Position numbers and translations under genes: made by a program
The notes under the pieces: generated by a model
What the model saw: only the letters and a program-made list of their open reading frames with translations
Told to the model about the DNA's origin: nothing
The model's database searches: none
Assembly: GCF_015624485.1 (NCBI RefSeq)
Contig: NZ_CP061378.1
Location: 3,968,001-4,032,000 of the forward strand
Source of the DNA: Bradyrhizobium genosp. L
GTDB taxonomy: Bacteria; Pseudomonadota; Alphaproteobacteria; Rhizobiales; Xanthobacteraceae
Direction of reading: 5' to 3'
Length of the DNA: 64,000 nt
In this document: one piece after another, positions 1 through 8,298 of the stretch
Layout of the letters: every line of letters starts with the position of its first letter
How positions within the stretch are numbered: the first letter of the stretch is position 1

Positions 1-237
1 CATGGGCTGGGCGGCATCCGGGGCCGCGGGCTGTTGCTCGCGCTCGACCTCAAGATGCCGATCGGCGCCGCCGTCGTCGCCGAGGCCTTTGCCGCCGGCG
101 TGCTGGTCAACTCGCCGCAGCCGGACACGCTGCGCTTGATGCCGGCGCTCAACGTCGCGCGCGAGGAGATCGCTGAGATGACCGATTGCCTGGATACGGT
201 GCTGACGAAGGTCGGCGCGGCGCGGCGGGTAGCGTAG
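1..237 (+). CDS. class III aminotransferase (acetylornithine type), 3' end only
   Basis: The frame is open from the first base of the window and ends at TAG 235-237, so only the last 78 residues are visible. They match the small C-terminal domain of PLP fold-type I class III aminotransferases: a [13 protein letters not shown] strand, a stretch around '[15 protein letters not shown]', then a terminal helix ending in CLDTVL. In acetylornithine/succinylornithine transaminases this domain closes over the active site. The PLP lysine lies upstream and cannot be seen, so the substrate is open; the tail differs from what I expect of the main ArgD, so it may be a second paralogue. No gene symbol is given. 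Confidence 0.7.
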   Translation, partial: HGLGGIRGRGLLLALDLKMPIGAAVVAEAFAAGVLVNSPQPDTLRLMPALNVAREEIAEMTDCLDTVLTKVGAARRVA

Positions 238-250
238 CTCTTACAGCAAT

Positions 251-334
251 CGTCATTGCGAGGAGCGAAGCGACGAAGCAATCCATCGGTCCCCGCGTGG
301 ACAGATGGATTGCTTCGCTTCGCTCGCAATGACG
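251..334. repeat. dispersed palindromic intergenic repeat
   Basis: An 84-bp imperfect inverted repeat: CGTCATTGCGAG...CGAAGCAATCCAT on the left is mirrored by ATGGATTGCTTCG...CTCGCAATGACG on the right. It lies between the 3' end of the aminotransferase and the 3' end of the minus-strand oxidoreductase. I recognise the motif as one that recurs in Bradyrhizobium intergenic DNA. It could act as a bidirectional transcription stop between the convergent genes, but it has no T-run. Confidence 0.8.
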
Positions 335-340
335 GGGAGA

Positions 341-1315
341 CTACGGCCGCAAGATCGCCGCGCCCGTGGTCGCCCGGCTCTCCAGGTCGATATGCGCCTT
401 CGCGACGTCCTTCAGCGCATAAGCGTGATTGATCGGGACATGCAGCTTGCCGTTGATCACGGCGGCGAACAGCGTGTCGGCGCCTTCGAGCAGCTCCTTG
501 CGGGTGCCGACATAATCGTTGAGCTTCGGCCGGGTCGCAAACAGCGAGCCGTGGTTGTTGAGCTCGGCGAGCGGGAATGGCGGCACCGGACCGGAGGCGT
601 TGCCGAACGAGACGAACAGGCCGCGCGGCCGAAGGCACGACAGCGATCCCGGGAAGGTGGTCTTGCCGACGCCGTCATAGACGACGTCGCAAAGCTCGCC
701 GCGGCTGATTTGTTTGACGCGCTCGACGAAATTCTCCTCGTTGTAGAGGATGACGTGGTCGCAGCCGTTGGCGAGCGCGATGTCGGCCTTGGCCTTGGAG
801 CCGACGGTGCCGATGACATGCGCGCCGAGCGCCCGCGCCCATTGGCAGGCGAGCAACCCGATGCCGCCGGCCGCGGCGTGGATCAGCACGCGGTGGCCCT
901 GCTCGACCTTGAAGGTCTTGTGCAGGAGATACCAGACCGTCAGGCCCTTGAGCATCAGCACGGCGCCCTGCTCATAGGTGATGTGGTCGGGCAGTTTGAC
1001 CAGCTTGTCGGCGGGGATGACGCGCTCGGAGGCGTAGCCGCCGAGATTGTAGTAATAGGCGACGCGGTCGCCGGGATGGAAATTGGTCACGCCCGGGCCG
1101 ACCGCCAAGACCTCACCCGCGGCCTCGTTGCCGGCGATGAACGGCAGGCCGGGCGCCTTGTACAGGCCGGTGCGGAAATAGACGTCGATGAAGTTCAGCC
1201 CGACCGCGTGCTGGCGGATGCGAACCTCGCCCGCGCCGGGCGCGCCGACCTCGACGTCCTCATAGGTCAGGACTTCCGGGCCCCCTACCTTGTGCACCCG
1301 CACGGCCTTGGTCAT
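341..1315 (-). CDS. NAD(P)H:quinone oxidoreductase, zinc-independent MDR family
   Basis: The product has 324 residues, the usual length for Qor-type quinone reductases of the medium-chain dehydrogenase/reductase superfamily, which reduce quinones with NADPH in the cytosol. An N-terminal GroES-like domain includes GLNFIDVYFRTGLY, the Qor substrate-loop signature, followed by PFIAGNEAAGEV. The nucleotide-binding motif HAAAGGIGLLACQWA and the following GTVGSKAK loop fit NADPH binding. The catalytic and structural zinc cysteines of alcohol dehydrogenases are absent, as expected. The start ATG at 1313-1315 gives MTKAVRVHKVGGPEVL, a typical Qor beginning. It appears monocistronic; the upstream gene on the same strand is 84 bp away. 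Confidence 0.9.
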   Translation of the reverse strand: MTKAVRVHKVGGPEVLTYEDVEVGAPGAGEVRIRQHAVGLNFIDVYFRTGLYKAPGLPFIAGNEAAGEVLAVGPGVTNFHPGDRVAYYYNLGGYASERVIPADKLVKLPDHITYEQGAVLMLKGLTVWYLLHKTFKVEQGHRVLIHAAAGGIGLLACQWARALGAHVIGTVGSKAKADIALANGCDHVILYNEENFVERVKQISRGELCDVVYDGVGKTTFPGSLSCLRPRGLFVSFGNASGPVPPFPLAELNNHGSLFATRPKLNDYVGTRKELLEGADTLFAAVINGKLHVPINHAYALKDVAKAHIDLESRATTGAAILRP

Positions 1316-1399
1316 GTCAGTCCCTCCCCTTAAGGTTCTCGCGTGACGCGAGCGAATGCCATCGCGGCCGGCTTGTCAACCAAGCGGCTCGGAACCCGG

Positions 1400-2125
1400 C
1401 TATCCCGTAGCCTTCTTGCGGTTGCGCCGCGCCAGCACGTTGAACATCTCGACGGCGGCCGAGAACGCGATCGCGAAATAGATGTAGCCGCGCGGGATGT
1501 GGAAGCTGAAGCCGTCGGCGACCAGCGCGACGCCGATCAAGACCAGGAACGCCAGCGCCAGCATCTTGGTGGTCGGGTGCTCCGCGACGAACCGCGCCAC
1601 CGGCCCGGACGAGATGTACATGATCGCGCAGGCGATCACGACCGCCGCGATCATGATCTCGATATGTTGCGCCATGCCGATCGCGGTGATGATCGAATCC
1701 AGCGAGAACACCAGGTCGATGACGATGATCTGCACGATCACCCAGAAGAACGCGCTCGGGTTCGGCTTGGCGTCCTCGTCGGCATCGCGCGCCTCGACCT
1801 CGCCGTGGATCTCGTGGGTCGCCTTCGCGATCAGGAACAGGCCGCCGCCGATCAGGATGATGTCGCGCCAGGACAGCGCGATGTTCTTGACCGTGATCAC
1901 CGGCTCGGTCAGCCCGATCAGCCAGACCAGGATCGACAGCAGCACGATGCGGAACACCAGCGCCAGCGCCAGCCCGATTTGCCGGGCCCGCTTGGCCTGC
2001 GCCGGCGGAATCCGCGACACCAGCACCGACAGGAAGATCACATTGTCGATGCCGAGCACGATCTCGAGCGCGGTCAGTGTCAGCAGCGCCGCCCAGGCTT
2101 CCGGGCTCGCGATCAATTCCGTCAT
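1400..2125 (-). CDS. TerC/YjbE-family integral membrane protein
   Basis: A 241-residue polytopic membrane protein of the TerC family, whose members are implicated in metal (manganese/tellurite) homeostasis. Paired acidic motifs in membrane helices are visible: EIVLGIDNVIFLSVL near residue 22 and DLVFSLDSIITAIG near residue 137, both typical of the family. About seven hydrophobic segments are present and the C-terminus is basic (ARRNRKKATG). Its ATG overlaps the stop of pcs by four bases (2122-2125), so the two genes are probably translationally coupled, with pcs first. The substrate cannot be deduced. Confidence 0.88.
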   Translation of the reverse strand: MTELIASPEAWAALLTLTALEIVLGIDNVIFLSVLVSRIPPAQAKRARQIGLALALVFRIVLLSILVWLIGLTEPVITVKNIALSWRDIILIGGGLFLIAKATHEIHGEVEARDADEDAKPNPSAFFWVIVQIIVIDLVFSLDSIITAIGMAQHIEIMIAAVVIACAIMYISSGPVARFVAEHPTTKMLALAFLVLIGVALVADGFSFHIPRGYIYFAIAFSAAVEMFNVLARRNRKKATG

Positions 2126-2850
2126 GCTCGAAAGGCTCTCATCCGGCGGATCAAGGTATCGCTGCCGATGATGTAGGCGGCGATGGCGCAGAGTCCGAAA
2201 GTGACTGCGGGCCCGACCAGGAAGTCATGCGCCAGCGTGTACATGCCGAGCAGTGTCCACGCCGCGAGCAGCCACAGCGTCAGCCAGCGCAGCCGCACCA
2301 CGCGGAACGGGTGCAGCACATGGAACGGCGCGAAGGTCAGCGCGATCAGCGCTGCGACCACGATGGTCGACAGCACCGGCGGCAGATGCAGCAAGAACAG
2401 GTAGAACGCCGCCGCATTCCACAGCGCCGGGAAGCCGCGGAAATGATTGTCGTCGGATTTCATGCGGCGGTCGGCGAAATACAGCGCGCTGGACACCACG
2501 ATGCCGATACCGAGGACCGGCGCGGCCAGCGGCAGCAGCATGCCGCTAGCGGTGATCGCATAGGCCGGCACGAACACGTAGGTGACGAAATCGACGACGA
2601 GGTCGAGCACCTCGCCGGACCAGTTCGGCTGCAACCGCACCACGTCAAGCCGGCGCGCCAAGGGCCCGTCGATGCCGTCGATGATCAGCGCGACCCCGAG
2701 CCAGGCGAACATGTTGGCCCAGTGCTCGCGCACCGCTTCCAGCATAGCCAGCAGCGCCACGCCGGCGCCAAGCGCCGTGAAGATGTGAACGGAAAATGCG
2801 GCGGTCCGCATCCGTTCCGGCAAGGCATCCGGCTGGCTGGTATGGTCCAT
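2122..2850 (-). CDS. pcs: phosphatidylcholine synthase
   Basis: A 242-residue inner-membrane CDP-alcohol phosphotransferase. Pcs condenses choline directly with CDP-diacylglycerol to make phosphatidylcholine, a major lipid in rhizobia that is important for symbiosis in B. japonicum. The catalytic signature is present as DGIDGPLARRLDV followed by SGEVLDLVVDF, matching the D-G-x2-A-R...G-x3-D-x3-D pattern with the Pcs-specific DGxDGPLAR form. There are about eight hydrophobic segments. The start ATG at 2848-2850 (MDHTSQPDA) is chosen because the protein then has the usual length. It is the first gene of a two-gene unit with the terC-family gene and is divergent from the downstream hydroxylase. 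Confidence 0.92.
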   Translation of the reverse strand: MDHTSQPDALPERMRTAAFSVHIFTALGAGVALLAMLEAVREHWANMFAWLGVALIIDGIDGPLARRLDVVRLQPNWSGEVLDLVVDFVTYVFVPAYAITASGMLLPLAAPVLGIGIVVSSALYFADRRMKSDDNHFRGFPALWNAAAFYLFLLHLPPVLSTIVVAALIALTFAPFHVLHPFRVVRLRWLTLWLLAAWTLLGMYTLAHDFLVGPAVTFGLCAIAAYIIGSDTLIRRMRAFRA

Positions 2851-2944
2851 TTGGCAGCAGTGCTATCAGGAATCGCTGCCCTTTGCATATCCGCCATTGC
2901 GGCGTTCCGCCGCGCAATTCGCCGGACACATTTGAAGGTGAAGG

Positions 2945-4168
2945 ATGCTTGAAAATGCAGCCAACAATGTCAATTGTCGCGGGATGAACGACACCTTGCA
3001 GGATTATGACGTTATCGTCATAGGCGGCGGTCCCGCCGGGCTGACCGCCGCGATTGCGCTTTGCGACGCCGGCGCGCGAACCGCGCTTTTGGCGCGCCGC
3101 GCACCCTATGCCGATAACCGGACCACCGCGCTGCTCGGGGCTTCCACCGACCTGTTGGAACGGCTCGACGTCTGGCGGCATTGTGCCGACAGAGCGGCGC
3201 CGCTCAAGACCATGCGGCTGGTCGACGACACGCCCCGCCTGATACGCGCCCCCGAGGTGCGGTTCTCGGCTGAGGAGATCGGGCGCGAGCAGTTCGGCTT
3301 CAACATCGACAATCGTTCGCTGGTCGCGGCGCTCGAGGAGTGCGCCGGCGTGCGCTCGACGCTGACGCGATTCGACGACGAGGCGGCCGCCGTGCTTCCC
3401 GATGAGGCCGCGGTCATTGTCACGACGCGGCAGGGCCAGTCCCTGTCGGCCCGGCTCGTGGTCGGCGCCGACGGACGCAATTCGCTGTGCCGCGCGGCCG
3501 CCGGCATCGAAACTGTCAGCCGCGTGCTCGGTCAGTCCGCCCTCACCTTCAACCTCGCGCACACCCGGCCGCACAAGAATATCTCAACGGAGTTTCACAC
3601 CGAGCATGGCCCCTGCGTGTTCGTGCCGCTTCACGGCAACCGAAGCAGCGTGGTCTGGGTCTCGACGCCGAAGGAAGCCGAGCGGCTGATGGCGCTCGGC
3701 GACGACGAATTGTCCGATGCGGCGGAGAAGCAGTCCCACTCCATCCTCGGCCGCGTCACCGTCGAGCCCGGCCGTCACGTGTTTCCCCTTGCGATCGAAC
3801 GGCCCCGGCACTTCGCGCAGAACCGCATCGCACTGGTCGGGGAATCCGCCCACGTGCTGCCGCCGATCGGCGCGCAGGGTCTCAACATGGGGCTGCGCGA
3901 CGCTGCCGATATCGCCGAGATCGCAGGGCAAGCCATCGCGCGCGGCGAGGATCCGGGGGCACCACCGGTGCTGTCGCGCTACCAGGCGGCACGGCGTCCT
4001 GATGTCAGCAGCCGGACGTTCGCGATCGATATCGCCAACCGTTCGCTGCTCAGCGACCTCGTGGGCGTGCAGACGGCACGCGCCGCCGGCCTGCATCTGA
4101 TCGGCGCGATCGGCCCGCTGCGGCGGCTTGCGATGCGCGAGGGCCTGGCGCCGTCGTGGCGGCGCTAA
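2945..4168 (+). CDS. UbiH/UbiF-family FAD-dependent hydroxylase
   Basis: The product is a flavoprotein monooxygenase of the UbiH/UbiF/Coq6 family, which hydroxylates the ubiquinone ring precursor. The dinucleotide-binding motif VIVIGGGPAGLTAAI is near the N-terminus, the DG motif VVGADGRNSLCR near residue 180, and the second FAD motif RIALVGESAHVLPPIG near residue 295, followed by GLNMGLRDAADIAE, diagnostic of the Ubi branch. Length is 407 residues from ATG 2945, which has GAAGGTGAAGG just upstream; an internal ATG at 2984 (MNDTLQDYD) gives a family-typical start and is an equally good choice. Which ring position is modified cannot be told. Confidence 0.88.
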   Translation: MLENAANNVNCRGMNDTLQDYDVIVIGGGPAGLTAAIALCDAGARTALLARRAPYADNRTTALLGASTDLLERLDVWRHCADRAAPLKTMRLVDDTPRLIRAPEVRFSAEEIGREQFGFNIDNRSLVAALEECAGVRSTLTRFDDEAAAVLPDEAAVIVTTRQGQSLSARLVVGADGRNSLCRAAAGIETVSRVLGQSALTFNLAHTRPHKNISTEFHTEHGPCVFVPLHGNRSSVVWVSTPKEAERLMALGDDELSDAAEKQSHSILGRVTVEPGRHVFPLAIERPRHFAQNRIALVGESAHVLPPIGAQGLNMGLRDAADIAEIAGQAIARGEDPGAPPVLSRYQAARRPDVSSRTFAIDIANRSLLSDLVGVQTARAAGLHLIGAIGPLRRLAMREGLAPSWRR

Positions 4169-4172
4169 CCTC

Positions 4173-5126
4173 TCAAGGAAACACCAGCCGCCCGGTCTGC
4201 AGCAGCCACATCACGCCGGTCAACGTGATCACGGAAGCGAAGGTGCCGATCAGCACCGCGACCGAGGCCGGCTCGATCCAGGTGTTGTTCTGCCGTGCGA
4301 TCACGAACACGTTCAGCGCCGGCGGCAGCGAGGCCATCAGCACCGCGGTCGCCGCCCACGGTTGCGCGAACGGGCCGAACAGCAGCATCAGGCCGAACGC
4401 CAGCAGCGGATGGATCAAAAGCTTGATCGCGATCACGCCGGGCACTTCCCACGGCACCCGCTGGAACGGCCGCAGCGCCACCGTGACGCCGAGCACGAAC
4501 AGCGCCATCGGCGCCGCCGCGTTCTCCAGGAACTGGATGGTGCGGTCGAGCGCGACCGGCAGCGGAATGTGCAGCGCGGCGACCAGCGCGCCGAACACCG
4601 CCGACATGATCAGCGGGTTCTGCACGATCTGCCGTGCCACCACGCCGAGCGCATGCAGCAGCGAGAGATGGTCGCGATCGGTCAGCTCGATTAGCAGCGG
4701 CACGATCGAGAACAGGAAGATGCTGTCGCAGCAAAAGATCAGCGCGGTCGGCGCCGCCGCCTTGGCACCGAGCACGGCCAGCGCCAGCCCCGGCCCCATA
4801 TAGCCGATATTGCCGTAGGCGCCGGACAGCCCCGCAAGCGTCGCCTCGCGCAGCGACAGCCGGCCCATCAGTCTGCCGGTGAGCATCGCCAGGAAGAACG
4901 CGGTCACGGTTCCAAGCGTGGTCGCGATCAGGAACGGCGGATTGTTCAGCTCCGCAAAAGGTGTCTTCGACATGATGCCGAACAGCAGCGCCGGCAGCGA
5001 CACGTAGAGCAAGAAAAAGTTCATCCAGGCGAGCCCGCTCTCGGGCAGCCCCTTCACCTTGCCGCAGATATAGCCGATGAAGATCAGACCGAAATACGGC
5101 AGCGCCAAATTGAGGATATCAAGCAT
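4173..5126 (-). CDS. AEC-family transporter (auxin efflux carrier type)
   Basis: A 317-residue membrane protein with about ten hydrophobic segments in two five-helix halves, as in the AEC family of bacterial carriers (malate and other small organic acids, or unknown substrates). Family-like stretches include ALPYFGLIFIGYICG at the N-terminus and YGNIGYMGPGLALAVLG in the middle, with conserved polar residues breaking a helix. The second half carries ALFVLGVTVAL and ASLPPALNVFVIARQ, also typical. It ends 4 bp from the stop of the convergent hydroxylase. The substrate is unknown. Confidence 0.88.
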   Translation of the reverse strand: MLDILNLALPYFGLIFIGYICGKVKGLPESGLAWMNFFLLYVSLPALLFGIMSKTPFAELNNPPFLIATTLGTVTAFFLAMLTGRLMGRLSLREATLAGLSGAYGNIGYMGPGLALAVLGAKAAAPTALIFCCDSIFLFSIVPLLIELTDRDHLSLLHALGVVARQIVQNPLIMSAVFGALVAALHIPLPVALDRTIQFLENAAAPMALFVLGVTVALRPFQRVPWEVPGVIAIKLLIHPLLAFGLMLLFGPFAQPWAATAVLMASLPPALNVFVIARQNNTWIEPASVAVLIGTFASVITLTGVMWLLQTGRLVFP

Positions 5127-5246
5127 TCTGAAAGTGATTTCTCGGCCGTATTCCGGACGCAGTTGACCGGCTAGAATCGGTAAACCGCGGGTTAATTCGC
5201 CACCCTGCCCCTAGCATCGGCCACGCCGATGGTCTATCGACGGAAC

Positions 5247-5579
5247 ATGATCAAAGCGCGCACCGCCAAGTTTCAGATAGGGCAGATCGTCCGTCACCGG
5301 GTGTTCTCGTTCCGTGGCGTGATCTTCGACATCGATCCGGAATTCAACAACACCGAGGAGTGGTGGCTGTCGATTCCCGAGAACATCCGGCCGCACAAGG
5401 ATCAGCCGTTCTACCACCTGCTCGCGGAGAACTCGGAGACCGAGTACGTCGCCTATGTCTCCGAGCAGAACCTGTTGCCCGACGAGTCCGGCGAGCCGAT
5501 CCGACACTCCCAGGTGGCCGAGATCTTCGTGAAGGACAAGTCGGGCGGTTACCGTCCGCGCAATCCGTCGCTGAACTGA
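5247..5579 (+). CDS. hspQ: heat shock protein HspQ
   Basis: A 110-residue protein from the ATG at 5247. It matches the HspQ/YccV fold: KFQIGQIVRHRVFSFRG and VIFDIDPEF at the N-terminus, then ENIRPHKDQPFYHLLAE and YVSEQNLLPDESGEPI, all characteristic. In E. coli, HspQ binds hemimethylated oriC DNA and stimulates Lon and the degradation of some clients. An upstream ATG at 5229 would add six residues (MVYRRN) that are not part of the family consensus. It ends 9 bp from the convergent MFS gene. I saw no convincing heat-shock promoter. Confidence 0.9.
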   Translation: MIKARTAKFQIGQIVRHRVFSFRGVIFDIDPEFNNTEEWWLSIPENIRPHKDQPFYHLLAENSETEYVAYVSEQNLLPDESGEPIRHSQVAEIFVKDKSGGYRPRNPSLN

Positions 5580-5587
5580 ACGGCGGC

Positions 5588-6862
5588 TCACACGCCTTCC
5601 CGCGCGCCCAGCGACGCCGCGATCGCCCAGACCACGAACCCCGCCAGCGCCAGTCCCGCACCGACCAGGCCGGTCGACGTCCAGCCATAACCCGCGGCAA
5701 CCGCCATGCCGCCGAGCCACGGCCCGAGCGCATTGGCGGTGTTGAAGGCGGAATGGTTCAAGGAGGCGGCAAGGCTCTGCGCCTCGCCGGCCACGTCCAT
5801 CAGCCGGGTCTGCAGCACCGTCGCGAGCGCACCGCCGAGCCCGATCAGGAACACGTCACCGATCAGCGTCCAGAAATTCGCAGCCGCCAGCGGATACAGC
5901 GCCAGCATCGCCGCCGACCACAGCAACAGTCCGCCGGCCGTCCTCATCAGCGCGCGGTCGGCGAAACGCGGCACGATGATGTTGCCGGCGGTCAACCCGA
6001 TGCCGAACACGCAGAGCGCCACCGGCACCAGCGCCGGCGAGGTGTGCGTCACCGCCATCATGGTTGAGGCCAGATAAGTGTAGACCGAGAACATCCCGCC
6101 AAAGCCGACGGCGCCAATCGCCAGCGTCAGCCAGACGTGCTTGCGGCCGAGCGCGGACAGCTCGCGCAACGGGCTCGCGCCGGTATTGGCGGCGTCGCGC
6201 GGCGCGAAGATCGCAACGAGAATGGCGGTCAACAGCGCAAGCGCGGCGACGATCGCGAACGCCCAGCGCCAGCCGATCGCCTGCCCGACCCCGTTGGCGA
6301 GCGGGACACCGATCGTCGTCGCGATGGTCAGGCCGAGCAGCACGCGGCCGACGGCTGCGGTGCGCTTGTCGACCGGGACGAGCGAGGCCGCGACCAGCAT
6401 CGCGATGCCGAAATAGGCGCCGTGCGGCAAACCCGCGAGGAAGCGCAGCGCCAGCATGGTGTGATAATCAGGCGCGAGGCCAGAGAGGCCGTTCATCAGC
6501 GCGAAGAAGCCCATCAGCGCGATCAAGAGCGTGCGCCGCGCGACACGCGCCGACAGCACGGCGATGACGGGCGCACCGACGACGACGCCGAGCGCGTAGG
6601 CACTGATGGCATGGCCGGCCGCGGGTTCGCTGACCCCGAGGTCGTGCGCAAAGAACGGCAGCAGGCTCATGGTGGCGAATTCGGCGATGCCGATGGCAAA
6701 GCCGCCCATCGCCAGCGCGAAATGCACGACACCGGGATGAAATGCCCCGGCAGCATTGTCCTGCGTCACACGGCCGCCGGTATCGAGCGACGGGCGGCGA
6801 GCCGGCTGCTGCGACGACTGAGGGACCGGTTCCCGATGCTGCGTGTTCAGGCGCTGGGACAT
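5588..6862 (-). CDS. MFS transporter, DHA1 (AraJ-like) type
   Basis: A 12-helix major facilitator superfamily exporter of 424 residues from the ATG at 6862 (MSQRLNTQ); the frame stays open further upstream to 6931 but that segment is basic and unlike the family. The first helix contains GGFAIGIAEFATMSLLPFFA, typical of AraJ/YdhP-like DHA1 proteins. The motif-A equivalent between helices 2 and 3 is SARVARRTLLIALM, and GLPHGAYFGIAMLVAA follows in helix 4/5. Such proteins export sugars, drugs or purines; the substrate is not predictable. The roughly 60-residue N-terminal extension is Gln/Arg-rich and may be partly mis-started. Confidence 0.85.
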   Translation of the reverse strand: MSQRLNTQHREPVPQSSQQPARRPSLDTGGRVTQDNAAGAFHPGVVHFALAMGGFAIGIAEFATMSLLPFFAHDLGVSEPAAGHAISAYALGVVVGAPVIAVLSARVARRTLLIALMGFFALMNGLSGLAPDYHTMLALRFLAGLPHGAYFGIAMLVAASLVPVDKRTAAVGRVLLGLTIATTIGVPLANGVGQAIGWRWAFAIVAALALLTAILVAIFAPRDAANTGASPLRELSALGRKHVWLTLAIGAVGFGGMFSVYTYLASTMMAVTHTSPALVPVALCVFGIGLTAGNIIVPRFADRALMRTAGGLLLWSAAMLALYPLAAANFWTLIGDVFLIGLGGALATVLQTRLMDVAGEAQSLAASLNHSAFNTANALGPWLGGMAVAAGYGWTSTGLVGAGLALAGFVVWAIAASLGAREGV

Positions 6863-7178
6863 CAAGCGGATTCCATGGCTGCGATCGGCGGCCAGGGTTC
6901 GCGAGACACGCAATTGCACGCATTCGCGCATCGAAGGCGCGTGTCGCGCGCTTTCGCCTGACCTCCCGAATGGGTTCTGTGATTGTGCTTCGACGCCAAG
7001 GCGCCCGGATAAGGCAGCGCCGATACGCGATGCGCGATCGAACCGCCCTATAGAAACTTTCGCACACGCAGCATGGGATCACCAGCGCCGCAACTTGCCA
7101 TCAGCCAGCCCGCCATCGCATGGCGGCGGGGGTTGAATCCGGCGCGGGCTCACACCTCTGCTGCGATTCTCCCGGAAC
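6863..7178. other. intergenic region upstream of the MFS gene
   Basis: No gene is supported here. The segment separates the start of the MFS gene from the terminator of the ialB-family gene and must contain the MFS promoter, but I see no convincing -35/-10 pair. Short open frames on both strands lack ribosome sites and codon structure. Confidence 0.5.
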
Positions 7179-7204
7179 AAAAAAGGCGCCCTCACGGGCG
7201 CCTT
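7179..7204 (-). terminator. rho-independent terminator of the IalB gene
   Basis: A perfect 9-bp stem (AAGGCGCCC 7183-7191 with GGGCGCCTT 7196-7204) and a 4-base loop are followed on the minus strand by a run of six T. It sits 30 bp beyond the stop of the ialB-family gene and faces its transcription. Confidence 0.9.
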
Positions 7205-7233
7205 CGATGTTGATGCTGTTCCGCCGCTCGCGC

Positions 7234-8073
7234 TTACTTGGCGGCCGGGTTGGCCGGAGCCGCCGGCGCCGCGCCACCCTGGCCGGCCGCTTCGAGCTTC
7301 TTGCGCTGCTCTTCGGCGCGCTTCTGCAATTCTTCCTGCAGCTTCTTCGAGTTTTCCTCGAACTGCTTCGGATCGGTCGGCGGGCCGTCATAGGCCTTTG
7401 CGAACTCGCCGTTGAGCGGCAGCGGCAGGGTCAGCGGCGCGCCATTGGCGTTGATCGCCTGAACCACGAGGTTCTGGCCCTTCTTCAGATTGTTGATCAG
7501 CTCGGGGGTCGCCTCATAGTCCGACATGCAGCCGTTCTGGAAGCAGATCACATAGGGCGACTGCATCGGCGGGTTGTTGTCGACGATGATGCGGGTGCCG
7601 TGGACGAGCTGCATGCCGAGCGGCAGCGTCACGCGGAGAATCTTCTTCGGCTCGCCTTCCGGCTCGATGATCACGGCGGCAATCACCGGTTGACCGGATT
7701 CGATGCGGCCGTCCTTGCCGGTGAAGCAAACCTGCTTGGCATTGGCTTCCTGGCCCTTCAGGCAGAACTTGGTCCAGGGCGCGTAGATCAGCTGGATCTG
7801 CTGATCCTGTGCAGGCGGCTGCCCAGCCGCGGCGGCCGGAGCGCCGGCGGCCGGCGGAGCCGCTGCCGGAGGAGCGGCCTGCTGGGCGGCCGGTGCCGGC
7901 GCCCTCGGAGCTGCCTTCGGTGCCGCCCTGGGCGCAGCCTTCGGGGCCGCAGGCGCGGGCTGCTGGGCCTGCGCAGCAGGAACCAGGAGCGCTGCGGACA
8001 GGGCCGTCGCCGCCATCAGGGCGGTAACCCGCCCACGCGGCCGGACCGGAGCGGCCAAGGTACGGAAATTCAT
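7234..8073 (-). CDS. invasion-associated locus B (IalB) family periplasmic protein
   Basis: A 279-residue exported protein. The start at 8073 (MNFRTLAAPVRPRG) is preferred because an AGAAAGGG ribosome site precedes it; the frame continues to 8127. A signal peptide (basic head, hydrophobic ATALSAALLVPAAQA) is followed by a long Pro/Ala/Lys-rich linker of roughly 60 residues. The IalB core then runs from about APWTKFCLKG through cysteine-bearing segments (KQVCFTG, YVICFQNGCMSDYEA), with four cysteines likely forming two disulfides. The C-terminus is a charged helix (KKLQEELQKRAEEQRKK). The family was named for Bartonella invasion but is widespread in rhizobia, where its role is unclear. Confidence 0.88.
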   Translation of the reverse strand: MNFRTLAAPVRPRGRVTALMAATALSAALLVPAAQAQQPAPAAPKAAPRAAPKAAPRAPAPAAQQAAPPAAAPPAAGAPAAAAGQPPAQDQQIQLIYAPWTKFCLKGQEANAKQVCFTGKDGRIESGQPVIAAVIIEPEGEPKKILRVTLPLGMQLVHGTRIIVDNNPPMQSPYVICFQNGCMSDYEATPELINNLKKGQNLVVQAINANGAPLTLPLPLNGEFAKAYDGPPTDPKQFEENSKKLQEELQKRAEEQRKKLEAAGQGGAAPAAPANPAAK

Positions 8074-8298
8074 TGCGGAAAACCCTTTCTGAACGGCAGC
8101 GCCCGAAACCGCTGCAGGCGCCGACACATAGCCGTTTGGGCGGCTGTCTCCTAGTCAATTGAGGCGGATACGTGACAGGCATTTCCGCCCGTTCAATTGC
8201 CCGCCTTCAATACAGCGGCGCGCGGAAAGATCAATGGTGGCAAGCAGGTTTGCGCGCATCTCGCGGCGAGTTGTGGCCGCCTGTGATAAAGCTCTCGT

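Noticed and set aside
305..1333. Long plus-strand open frame of 342 codons
   Set aside because: It is antisense to the quinone oxidoreductase, whose motifs are complete; high GC makes such shadow frames common.
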